Assembly (NCBI GenBank): GCA_020636375.1
Contig: JACJXZ010000007.1
Coordinates: forward strand, 62,001-126,000
Direction: 5' to 3'
Length of the DNA stretch: 64,000 bases
From: Lewinellaceae bacterium
Lineage (GTDB): Bacteria > Bacteroidota > Bacteroidia > Chitinophagales > Saprospiraceae
A model generated the notes under the pieces. The model worked only from the letters and a program-made list of their open reading frames with translations, was not told the origin of the DNA and made no database searches. Below, piece after piece: positions 18,295 to 28,664 of the stretch. The translations under genes were made by a program, and so were the position numbers. Within the stretch, counting starts at the first letter, position 1, and every line of letters starts with the position of its first letter.

Positions 18295-19257
18295 TTACGA
18301 CCCTTCCCGCCGGCTCAGGAGCCTCTTCAGGTCCTCCTCGTGCGGGTGCCCGTCGAACCCTTGTATTTGCTTAGCCATCCGTTCGAAATCCTGTGTTTGG
18401 CCGGCGCCCAGGTAGGCCAGGGCCAGATAATACTCTCCCCGGGGCCAGAGGCGGTTCCTCTTGTTTTCGGCTACGGTTTTCAGGAAGGGGATGGCGGCCG
18501 GGAAATTTCCGTTTTGCAGGTGGATCAGGCCGGCGTTGAGTCGGGCTCGGGTGAAGTTTCCGGAAGAAGGCGGCACCCGGGCGAGCAGCGGCAGGGCCTG
18601 CTCGAAGTCCTCTTTCTGGAGCAGCACCGCTGCCGAGTCCCAGGGCGTTGCGGCGGCCTCCCCGCGTTCGAAATCGAAGCTCAGCCCGGCGTTGCGGCTG
18701 AACTCGGCGGCGAGCAGTTGATCGGCGGATGGTGCTGCCGGCTGTTGTGGGGCAGGCATGTCTTCCCGTGCTACCGGCCCGGGATCCTCCGGCCGGGTAT
18801 TTTCAGGTTCATCCTCCGGGCCTGCCTCCTGCCCGGCAGGCGGGCTGGTTTCCGGTGCCTCTGCCGGCTTTTCCAGTTGTTGTTCTGCCTGTTCTTTATC
18901 TTTAGGTGGGGGCGCAGGCGCAGGTACCCTGAGCCACCACAGGGCCAGGGCAGACAATGCCAGGGCAGCTAAAACCAGGAGCCATGGCCGGAACGGCGGC
19001 CGGTTACCCGCGCTTTTTTTTTCAACAAGCGGGGGCAGGCGATCCTTCTCTTTTTGCCATTCGGCCATTTCCTGCCGGAGGTCGTTCTCCAGCAGCACGG
19101 CCATCATTTCCCGTTCCAGGCGGTGGGTGGCCACCAGCTCGGCCAGGCCGGTATCCTGTCCGATCTGTTGCTCGAACGCCTGCCGCTCCGGTTCGCTCAT
19201 CTGGCCGTCGAGATAAGCTTCTATTTTATCGTGCAATTCCGTATTGATCTTAGCCAT
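18295..19257 (-). CDS. Anti-sigma-like membrane protein with C-terminal TPR
   Basis: About 320 aa. Cytoplasmic N-terminus (MAKINTELHDKIEAYLDGQM...) resembling the helical anti-sigma domain without a zinc site, one transmembrane helix (PWLLVLAALALSALALWWL, about 92-110), a Pro/Glu-rich linker (115-175), and a periplasmic TPR-like domain (about 185-315). The ATG at 19257 shares one base with the stop of the sigma gene (TGATG), so the two are co-translated. Expected role: hold the ECF sigma factor at the membrane until the periplasmic TPR receives a signal. A parallel pair lies at 51989-53256. Confidence 0.85.
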   Translation of the reverse strand: MAKINTELHDKIEAYLDGQMSEPERQAFEQQIGQDTGLAELVATHRLEREMMAVLLENDLRQEMAEWQKEKDRLPPLVEKKSAGNRPPFRPWLLVLAALALSALALWWLRVPAPAPPPKDKEQAEQQLEKPAEAPETSPPAGQEAGPEDEPENTRPEDPGPVAREDMPAPQQPAAPSADQLLAAEFSRNAGLSFDFERGEAAATPWDSAAVLLQKEDFEQALPLLARVPPSSGNFTRARLNAGLIHLQNGNFPAAIPFLKTVAENKRNRLWPRGEYYLALAYLGAGQTQDFERMAKQIQGFDGHPHEEDLKRLLSRREGS

Positions 19258-19874
19258 CACATCAGGCTTTTGAGCAGTTCTTTAAATTCGGGCTTTTCGT
19301 TCGCCATGTTCCGGAGCTTCTCTGTGCAGCGGTATGCTTTTTTCTTTGCTGCCGTAGCATCGGAAAGGCCCGTTTCCCGGGCGATCTCTTCCATGCTGTA
19401 GGCATTGGCCCGCAGCCACAGGATGGTTCCGCAGGGCGGGCTGTGCTGGTCCATCCGGCTCAGGATTTTTTCGATGAGGGCTTTCCGGTTGGCCCGGATT
19501 GCCAGGGCTTCCGGGGTGTTTTCCTCCGGGTTTTCGAATTCGGAGTGGTCCGCCTTCAGGTCAACCCTTTTCTCGTATACCAGGCGGCGGCGGCCGAGCC
19601 AGATGAAGTAGGCCGTCTTGATGAAGTAGGTGCGCAGTTGGCTTTGCCGCTCAAACTGCCCTTTCCTGACATTCTTCTGGAAGGCCAGGAAGGCGTCCTG
19701 ATAAGCATCCTCGGCATCTTCGGGCTTGCCCCCGCTGTCCTTTATTTTCCTGAGCGCGTCACGGTGCAGCGTGCGGTCCATGAACAAATGGCGCATGGCA
19801 TGTTTTCGCTCTTCCGGTTTTCCCTGGATCATGGCGATCAGCTCGTCGTCCGTATATTCTTTTTGCCGGTTCAT
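19257..19874 (-). CDS. ECF-type RNA polymerase sigma factor
   Basis: 205 aa sigma-70 family factor. Region 2 is visible around DAEDAYQDAFLAF and the following Trp/Tyr-rich helix (FIKTAYFIWLGRRR); region 4 HTH is near SMEEIARETGLSDATAAKKK. The start ATG at 19874 precedes MNRQKEYTDDELIAMI, usual for this group. First gene of a two-gene operon with the TPR anti-sigma protein. The upstream region carries a MITE (19927-20085) only about 50 bp from the start codon, which may displace or supply its promoter. Confidence 0.9.
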   Translation of the reverse strand: MNRQKEYTDDELIAMIQGKPEERKHAMRHLFMDRTLHRDALRKIKDSGGKPEDAEDAYQDAFLAFQKNVRKGQFERQSQLRTYFIKTAYFIWLGRRRLVYEKRVDLKADHSEFENPEENTPEALAIRANRKALIEKILSRMDQHSPPCGTILWLRANAYSMEEIARETGLSDATAAKKKAYRCTEKLRNMANEKPEFKELLKSLM

Positions 19875-19918
19875 CAGGATAGTGAGGCCAGAGGCGGAAT
19901 GGTGCCCTGCCAGAACGG

Positions 19919-20092
19919 TTTTTTTTGTAACTATTTAGGTGGGCCTGATGCCTTTGCCACGAAGACACCAAGACACCAAGATCGCACCAAGGCTTTGTGC
20001 AATCTTAGTGCCCGCCTACTGTGCCAGCGGCCGGCAGGTTTTTGTGTCTTCGTGGCTAAAAAGCGGAGGGCTGCTAAATAGTTACTTTTTTT
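19919..20092. mobile_element. 159-bp GTAACTATTTA-ended MITE in a poly-T target
   Basis: Element 19927-20085, beginning GTAACTATTTAGG and ending CTAAATAGTTAC, flanked by T8 on the left and T7 on the right, which fits a T-rich 8-bp duplication. The interior folds through CACGAAGACACCAAGACACC and its facing copy GTGTCTTCGTGG. It carries no gene. Full-length relative of the 63-bp copy at 6309. Confidence 0.85.
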
Positions 20093-20317
20093 AAAGATAT
20101 TCAATTGCCGATGTATTTCAAATGTAAATAAAATAACCGGAGATCGCGATTTTTTGCGGTGGAAATGCCCGGGAACGGGGCGCTGCCGCCGGAGGTTGCC
20201 GCCCAACCGGCAAAAAAATTAAAAAAATGGTTTTTGCCGGGTACTTTTTTCCTGCCGGCCTCACCCAGTAAGCAGCTTCATTGTTCAACCTGAAAAACCC
20301 TCATTTCTATTATATTT

Positions 20318-20655
20318 GAAAATTGCTGATTGTAACAGATTGCGTAGCTGCCTTTGGTGATCCGCGGCCCGACATTGGAAGGCCATAATCCCGTAGGGAT
20401 GTTAGTCCATTGCCAGGGCCGTGAGGCCCTGGTTGTCATAGAGGCGTTCCCAGAGCTCTGTAAGAGCGATAGCCCAAAAGGCGCCAGGGCATTGCGGCGA
20501 TTGGCTGTCGTCCTTACAGGACTAGGGCGTACATGGCCATTAATCCAGGGCCTATCGGCCCTGGCAATGAGCCATCGTCCCTACGGGACTAAGGAGACAC
20601 GGCCGCTACCCTTTGCCCCTTCCAGCTACGCAATCCGTTACAATCAGGAAAATTG
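20318..20655. mobile_element. 322-bp palindromic element with 8-bp target duplication
   Basis: Element 20326-20647 with 25-bp terminal inverted repeats (left end CTGATTGTAACAGATTGCG, right end complementary with one mismatch), flanked by GAAAATTG at 20318-20325 and 20648-20655. The inside is full of short palindromes (CCAGGGCCGTGAGGCCCTGG, CCCGTAGGGA, AGGGCCTATCGGCCCT) and has no coding frame of note. The 942-bp gap 19875-20816 is thus mostly occupied by this element and the MITE before it. Confidence 0.85.
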
Positions 20656-20685
20656 ACAATAGCGCATAAAGGATTTCAAAAACCT

Positions 20686-20781
20686 ATGATGTTTCGTATT
20701 GTGATTTTTATCTTACTTACTTTACCTTACTACTGGGCCGGCTTGATCGTCATCGGTGATGAGCACCCGATAGCGTGGTGA
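20686..20781 (+). CDS. Possible 31-aa hydrophobic peptide upstream of CHAT gene
   Basis: Short frame with two start codons (20686 and 20689), mostly one hydrophobic helix (IVIFILLTLPYYWAGLIVIG), ending in a TGA 35 bp before the CHAT gene. Could be a leader peptide, a small membrane protein, or chance. There is no homologue evidence, only composition and position. Confidence 0.25.
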   Translation: MMFRIVIFILLTLPYYWAGLIVIGDEHPIAW

Positions 20782-20816
20782 CCATCATACGCGTAAAGAC
20801 ATTAAAACCCAATTGA

Positions 20817-23800
20817 ATGATGGAGAAAGTACTCTTTTGCCTTTTCAGTATCCTTTTTTTCCTGGCTCCGGGCCTGCAGCCCCTGTCTGCCCAGCCAGCC
20901 GACACGACCCGGGCCTGGCAGTGGCTGGAAGAAGCTGCCACCCTCGCCGGCACCGGGGAACTGGACAGCGCCATGGCGCTGGTCGACAGCGCCGCCCTGC
21001 ATTTCCCGGATGGAGAAGGGGTGACGCCCACTATCGCGGAAGAAGTGGAAGCCTTCGGAAAGTTTTTTTTTGGAAACAGCCGTTTCTGGCATACCCGGCG
21101 CTGTTTTCTGTACGCCCTGGGCTTCTACCGAAAGCTGAATGGCGAAACAAATCCGGACGTCGACCGCCTGCTCCAGAACCTGGGGGTAGCCAGCGTCCGG
21201 CTGGGTGAACCAGCAAAGGCCCTGGACTACTTCCTTCAATCTCTGGAACTAAAACAACAGCTCTACGACACAGCCACGCTGGACCTGGCAAAAAACTACA
21301 ACAACCTGGGGATTGCCTACAGCGACCTGGGCCGCCTCAACGAAGCCCTCGAAAATTACGAGAAAGCCCTGGCGATCAAACAGCGCCTGGCGCGGGATGA
21401 CAAGGGGGCCATAGTCTCCACCCTGCTCAACCTGGGGGCACTCCATTTTGAAAAAAAAGACGTGGTCAACGGGGAGCGGGTACTGCTTGAAGCGAAAGCC
21501 ATGGCGGAGCGTTTCCTGAAACCCGAAAGCGAAGAATTGGCAAAGATATACAATAACCTGGGCGCTATTTCCTCCTATGTAGGCGATTACAAAAAAGCGA
21601 TAGAACTGCACACCGCAGCCCTGGATATCAAGATGAAGGCTCATGACCCGGAAAGCCTGGAGGTGGCGGAGAGCTACGACAACCTGGGCGCAACATACTA
21701 CGAGTCGGGCAACCTGGAAAAAGCGCTGGAAATGATCCGGAAGGCGCAGGATATCAAAAAACAAATCCTGAAAGATCCCGGTCACTACAGTTTTGGGGTC
21801 TCCTACAACCACCTGGGGACCGTGTATATTCTACAGGGCCGCTTTACCGAAGCGATTGAAAACCTCTCCCTTGCTGCCGGCTATCAGCCGGAAGGCCATT
21901 ACAACCTTATCGATATCTATCTCAATATGGCCTTTGCTTATCACAAGATGGGAGACATATCTCCATCTGATGTTTTTTACCGGAAGGCGCTGGAATTGGC
22001 CCACTATTATCAGGGTGCCAGGAGCCCGGACGCCGTTAAGATTTATGTCCACCTGTCCGTAAACCGGCGGGTTCAGGGAGAAGGTGCGCGAGCGCTGGAA
22101 CTGCTCGACTCGGCTTTCCTGGCTTCCGGCTACCGGCAGCACCCCGGCGATTGGGCGCAGGTGGTGGGGCATTATGAACTGCTGGAGGCCATGGCAGAGC
22201 GTGCCGATATCCTCAACAGCCAGGCCGAAAGCCCGTCGGCAGCCGTTCAGGTAGAGGCTATCTGGGAGGGCCTTGCCGACGCCCGCGACCTGGAGGCATA
22301 CATCCGCCATAGTTATCAGGAGGAGGACTCCAAAGCCCGCTTCCTGGAGCTGTCGGGGCAATTGTACGAGCAGGTGCTGCGCGCCGGCAACCACCCGGAT
22401 ATCCGGCAAAAACACCAGCAGGAGTTGTTCGAAATGGCGGAACGCTCCAAATCGGTCCTGCTGTACGAGTCGATGCGGGAATCCCGCGCCCGCCGTTTTG
22501 GCGACGTGCCGCAGGAAGTCCTCGATGAGGAATACGCCATGCGGGTGGAGATCAATTACCTCACCAAACGCCTGTACCAGGAGGAAAAGGAAGGGAACGA
22601 CAGCCTCCGCCTGGCAGCCAACCGGGAACTGCTGAGCCTGAAGGAGCGATATCGGCGGTTTATCCGGGATTTGGAAAACGATTACCCCGATTATTACAAA
22701 CTCAAATTCAACGACGCAATGGTAAGCGCCGGCTACGTCCAGGACTCCCTGCTGGAAGACGGGCAGGGGCTGCTCGAGTTCGTCGTCGGCGACAGCACCC
22801 TGTTCGTTTTTCTGGTTACACAGGATACATATCAGGTCAAACAACTCAAAAAAGACTTTCCGCTCGAAGCCTGGGTCGACTCCCTGCGGCACAATATTTA
22901 CGAAAACCCGGACGACGGCGAAAGCGTCGGCCGCTACATCCATTTTGCCCGCCTGCTTTATGATACCCTGCTGGGGCCGGTGGCGGCAGATTTGCCCAAC
23001 CGGCTCGTCATCATCCCGGACGGGGTGCTGAGTTACCTGCCCTTCGAAGCCCTCCTGGCCAGGGAACCGGAAAATACCCTGCAGATGACGGCCTTCCCCT
23101 ACCTGTTGAAGGAAAAGCAGATCAGCTATTGCTACTCCGCTACCCTGCTCCGGGAAATGAAGGAAAAGGATTACAGCCGGGCCCATCGGAAAGAGCTGCT
23201 GGCGATGGCACCCTTTTACGAGGGCGGACTGGAGGAGCTCGGGAAGCATTATCCCGACGTGCCATCCAACGGGGGGACTGTCAAATCGGGCGGGGAGGAG
23301 GAATTGTATAAGCCTCTGAAAAGCAGTGGGAAAGAGGTGTACGAACTGCAGAAACTATGGGGCGGCGGCGACGCCTACTTCGGGGAAGCGGCCACCGAGG
23401 CCCTGTTCGACAGCCTGGCGGGCGGCTACCGCCTGCTGCACCTGTCGACCCACGGCATAGCCGACGAGCGGGTAGGGGATTTCTCCTTCCTCGTATTTCA
23501 TGTTATCAACGATGGCAAAGAGAACGAGCTACTCTACGTCCGCGATATTTATAACCTGCGCCTCCGGGCCGACATGGCCGTCCTGTCGGCCTGCCAGACC
23601 AACCTGGGCCAGCTCCGCCGTGGCGAGGGCGTCATCTCCCTGGCCCGGGCATTTGCCTACGCGGGTGCCAAGAGCATCGTCACCACCCTCTGGAAGGTCA
23701 AAGACCGGGCCACCCAGCAACTGGCCATTGACTACTACCGCTTCCTCGGGCAAGGCCTGCCGAAGGACGAGGCGCTGCAAAAGGCCAAGCTGGAGCAGGT

Positions 23801-23876
23801 GAAAGATTATTATAACGCGCATCCCTATCACTGGGCGGGCATGATCGTGGTAGGGGATATGGGGAAGCTGAAGTAA
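20817..23876 (+). CDS. Exported TPR-CHAT caspase-fold protein
   Basis: 1019 aa. Signal peptide 1-26 (FLAPGLQPLSAQ end), then about ten TPR repeats (about 65-430), a helical linker with coiled coil (about 500-620), and a C-terminal CHAT domain (about 690-1015). The caspase-fold dyad is present: His879 in HLSTHGIADE and Cys926 in LSACQTNLG, followed by the conserved RRGEGVISLARAFAYAGA and TLWKV segment. CHAT domains of the separase/caspase clan are proteases activated through TPR-bound partners; here the leader places it in the periplasm or outside. It lies downstream of, and divergent from, a sigma/anti-sigma pair whose anti-sigma also bears TPR. Dyad and leader are seen; protease activity and substrate are inferred. 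Confidence 0.92.
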   Translation: MMEKVLFCLFSILFFLAPGLQPLSAQPADTTRAWQWLEEAATLAGTGELDSAMALVDSAALHFPDGEGVTPTIAEEVEAFGKFFFGNSRFWHTRRCFLYALGFYRKLNGETNPDVDRLLQNLGVASVRLGEPAKALDYFLQSLELKQQLYDTATLDLAKNYNNLGIAYSDLGRLNEALENYEKALAIKQRLARDDKGAIVSTLLNLGALHFEKKDVVNGERVLLEAKAMAERFLKPESEELAKIYNNLGAISSYVGDYKKAIELHTAALDIKMKAHDPESLEVAESYDNLGATYYESGNLEKALEMIRKAQDIKKQILKDPGHYSFGVSYNHLGTVYILQGRFTEAIENLSLAAGYQPEGHYNLIDIYLNMAFAYHKMGDISPSDVFYRKALELAHYYQGARSPDAVKIYVHLSVNRRVQGEGARALELLDSAFLASGYRQHPGDWAQVVGHYELLEAMAERADILNSQAESPSAAVQVEAIWEGLADARDLEAYIRHSYQEEDSKARFLELSGQLYEQVLRAGNHPDIRQKHQQELFEMAERSKSVLLYESMRESRARRFGDVPQEVLDEEYAMRVEINYLTKRLYQEEKEGNDSLRLAANRELLSLKERYRRFIRDLENDYPDYYKLKFNDAMVSAGYVQDSLLEDGQGLLEFVVGDSTLFVFLVTQDTYQVKQLKKDFPLEAWVDSLRHNIYENPDDGESVGRYIHFARLLYDTLLGPVAADLPNRLVIIPDGVLSYLPFEALLAREPENTLQMTAFPYLLKEKQISYCYSATLLREMKEKDYSRAHRKELLAMAPFYEGGLEELGKHYPDVPSNGGTVKSGGEEELYKPLKSSGKEVYELQKLWGGGDAYFGEAATEALFDSLAGGYRLLHLSTHGIADERVGDFSFLVFHVINDGKENELLYVRDIYNLRLRADMAVLSACQTNLGQLRRGEGVISLARAFAYAGAKSIVTTLWKVKDRATQQLAIDYYRFLGQGLPKDEALQKAKLEQVKDYYNAHPYHWAGMIVVGDMGKLK

Positions 23877-23883
23877 TTATCCT

Positions 23884-24585
23884 TCACCACTCCAGCCGCT
23901 TCCCGTTGCGGAAGAACCCTCCGGTTGGGCCGTCGTCCGGCAGCTGGACGGCCCAGAGGACGCTGGCGGCGCCCTGTTCGACGCTCCTTGGCGCGGCGGG
24001 GCCGCCCATGTCGGTGCGCACCCACCCCGGGCAGACGGCGTTGGCCAGGATGCCGTCGCGGGCGGTGGCGCGGGCCAGCTTGATGGTCAGGGCGTTCAGG
24101 GCGGCCTTGGTGATGCCGTAGGCGGGCGTCTCGCTGCCCATGCTATGCAGCGCACCGGACCCGCTCGAAACGTTGACGATACGCCCCCAGCGGTTCCGGC
24201 GCATGAGGGGGAGGAAAGCGGCACACAGCCGCCAGGGGCCCAGGAGGTTGGTGGTAATCGCCTCCTGGACGACAGCAAAGTCCGGTGCCGTGACTTCCTG
24301 CCAGGTATCGTAGTGAATAGCGGCGTTGTTGACCAGCACGTCGAGCCGCCCGTATTCCTGTTCAACAAATTGCTGTAGGGTTTCGATGCTCGCCGGCTGG
24401 CTGACATCCAGCGGGTGAAAGGCCACCCCGGCGCCGGTTCCGTCCAACCGACGGGCAGCGTCGGTTCCCTTCTGCTTATCGCGGCTGGTGAGGATCACCC
24501 GGTAGCCGGCGGCCAGCAACTGCCGGCAGGTTTCAACACCGATGCCCCGGTTGGCGCCGGTGACGAGTGCGATGCGTGGGTTCAT
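23884..24585 (-). CDS. Short-chain dehydrogenase/reductase
   Basis: 233 aa Rossmann-fold NAD(P)H oxidoreductase, resembling carbonyl reductases. Cofactor motif TGANRGIG (about 9-16), NNAA strand-4 motif (LVNNAAIHY), catalytic Ser in NVSSGSG and YxxxK in YGITKAA. The Arg in TSRDKQK after beta-2 suggests NADPH preference. Substrate unknown. Convergent with the CHAT gene, 7 bp apart; the start at 24585 is the first Met before the Rossmann strand. Confidence 0.93.
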   Translation of the reverse strand: MNPRIALVTGANRGIGVETCRQLLAAGYRVILTSRDKQKGTDAARRLDGTGAGVAFHPLDVSQPASIETLQQFVEQEYGRLDVLVNNAAIHYDTWQEVTAPDFAVVQEAITTNLLGPWRLCAAFLPLMRRNRWGRIVNVSSGSGALHSMGSETPAYGITKAALNALTIKLARATARDGILANAVCPGWVRTDMGGPAAPRSVEQGAASVLWAVQLPDDGPTGGFFRNGKRLEW

Positions 24586-24599
24586 GGCAGAAGGAGTTA

Positions 24600-24657
24600 G
24601 GGTACTCCGGAAACCCCGGAAAAGGAGTAAAGGAGTGATTTAGCGAATGAGTGAATG
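24600..24657. repeat. GAATGAGTGAA-family repeat, single arm
   Basis: About 58 bp matching the left arm of the element at 11411-11574 (shared CCCCGGAAAAGGAGT and TTTAGCGAATGAGTGAAT). It sits between the SDR start and the GGCT stop, and lacks the facing arm. Confidence 0.7.
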
Positions 24658-24667
24658 GGTACGCACC

Positions 24668-25132
24668 CTACACGGACTTCAGAAAGTCCCGGTGCGGGCC
24701 GTTGTCTTCGATATAATCCAGGTAGTTGCCGCCGAAAATCTCCGGCAAGCCGTCGGGCGGACGGTTGAGCAGGTAACACCAGCAAGGGACGGGATGGCCG
24801 TTCAGGCTGGCCAGCACTTCTTCTCTGCGGTATTCGCTCCGGGAAGGGTTTCCGGGGTCGATACCCTCGTACTCATCCAGCATTTTCAGGGCCTTTTCCG
24901 GATTTTTCAACCGGACTACCTGGCCGTAAATCTGCTTTATACTGCCGGCATCATACCACAGCCCCGGATAATGGCCCAGGTCGTAGAGGCGGCCGGGGGC
25001 AAAGGCGTCGCCCAGAAGCTCGCCGTTGGCCTGCAGGTAGCGCCCCACCCGGGTGGCGAGGGGTTGCAATAAACTGCCGTATACAAAAAGTTTCGGATTC
25101 ATTTCTTCGTTTTTTGCCGTCGATTCAGCCAT
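24668..25132 (-). CDS. Gamma-glutamylcyclotransferase (AIG2/GGCT-like)
   Basis: About 154 aa from the ATG at 25132. Contains the substrate-loop motif FVYGSLL near the N-terminus and the acidic segment DEYEGIDP, typical of the GGCT fold that forms 5-oxoproline from gamma-glutamyl amines. Start choice: an AGGGAGGAG stretch ends 6 nt before the ATG at 25132, a rare Shine-Dalgarno here, whereas the longest frame starts at 25186; a later Met at 25102 directly precedes the fold. It lies upstream of and divergent from the trehalose synthase gene. Confidence 0.85.
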   Translation of the reverse strand: MAESTAKNEEMNPKLFVYGSLLQPLATRVGRYLQANGELLGDAFAPGRLYDLGHYPGLWYDAGSIKQIYGQVVRLKNPEKALKMLDEYEGIDPGNPSRSEYRREEVLASLNGHPVPCWCYLLNRPPDGLPEIFGGNYLDYIEDNGPHRDFLKSV

Positions 25133-25227
25133 TAGCATCTCCTCCCTGAACATTTTACCCCTCTTTCTTTTTATTAATATGATCATTTGTTATTTTCTGC
25201 GCAGCCCTATCCTAACATCTCTTAAGC

Positions 25228-28512
<3,285 letters not shown>

Positions 28513-28515
28513 CGG

Positions 28516-28617
28516 GGCTACCTGTCTAACATTGGCCACTCCATGCCTTCCGCACACGCTTGGCCTCGACTCCGCTCGGCTTTCCCCTTTCTGCTGGTCA
28601 ACATTAGACGGGTAGCC
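28516..28617. repeat. GGCTACC-ended inverted-repeat element, copy 1
   Basis: 102 bp beginning GGCTACCTGTCTAA and ending TTAGACGGGTAGCC, with a core (CACTCCATGCCTTCCG, GCTTGGCCTCGACTCCGCTC) shared with the element at 39673-39799. It starts 4 bp after the treS stop codon. No target duplication seen. Confidence 0.8.
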
Positions 28618-28664
28618 GCGCAGCTGCCGCAAACCTTGAAGTTCACGATAGTAGCGTAATCCGG

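Noticed and set aside
18009..18972. Frames across the TATTTCC array
   Set aside because: Repeat translation, and overlap with the anti-sigma gene on the other strand.
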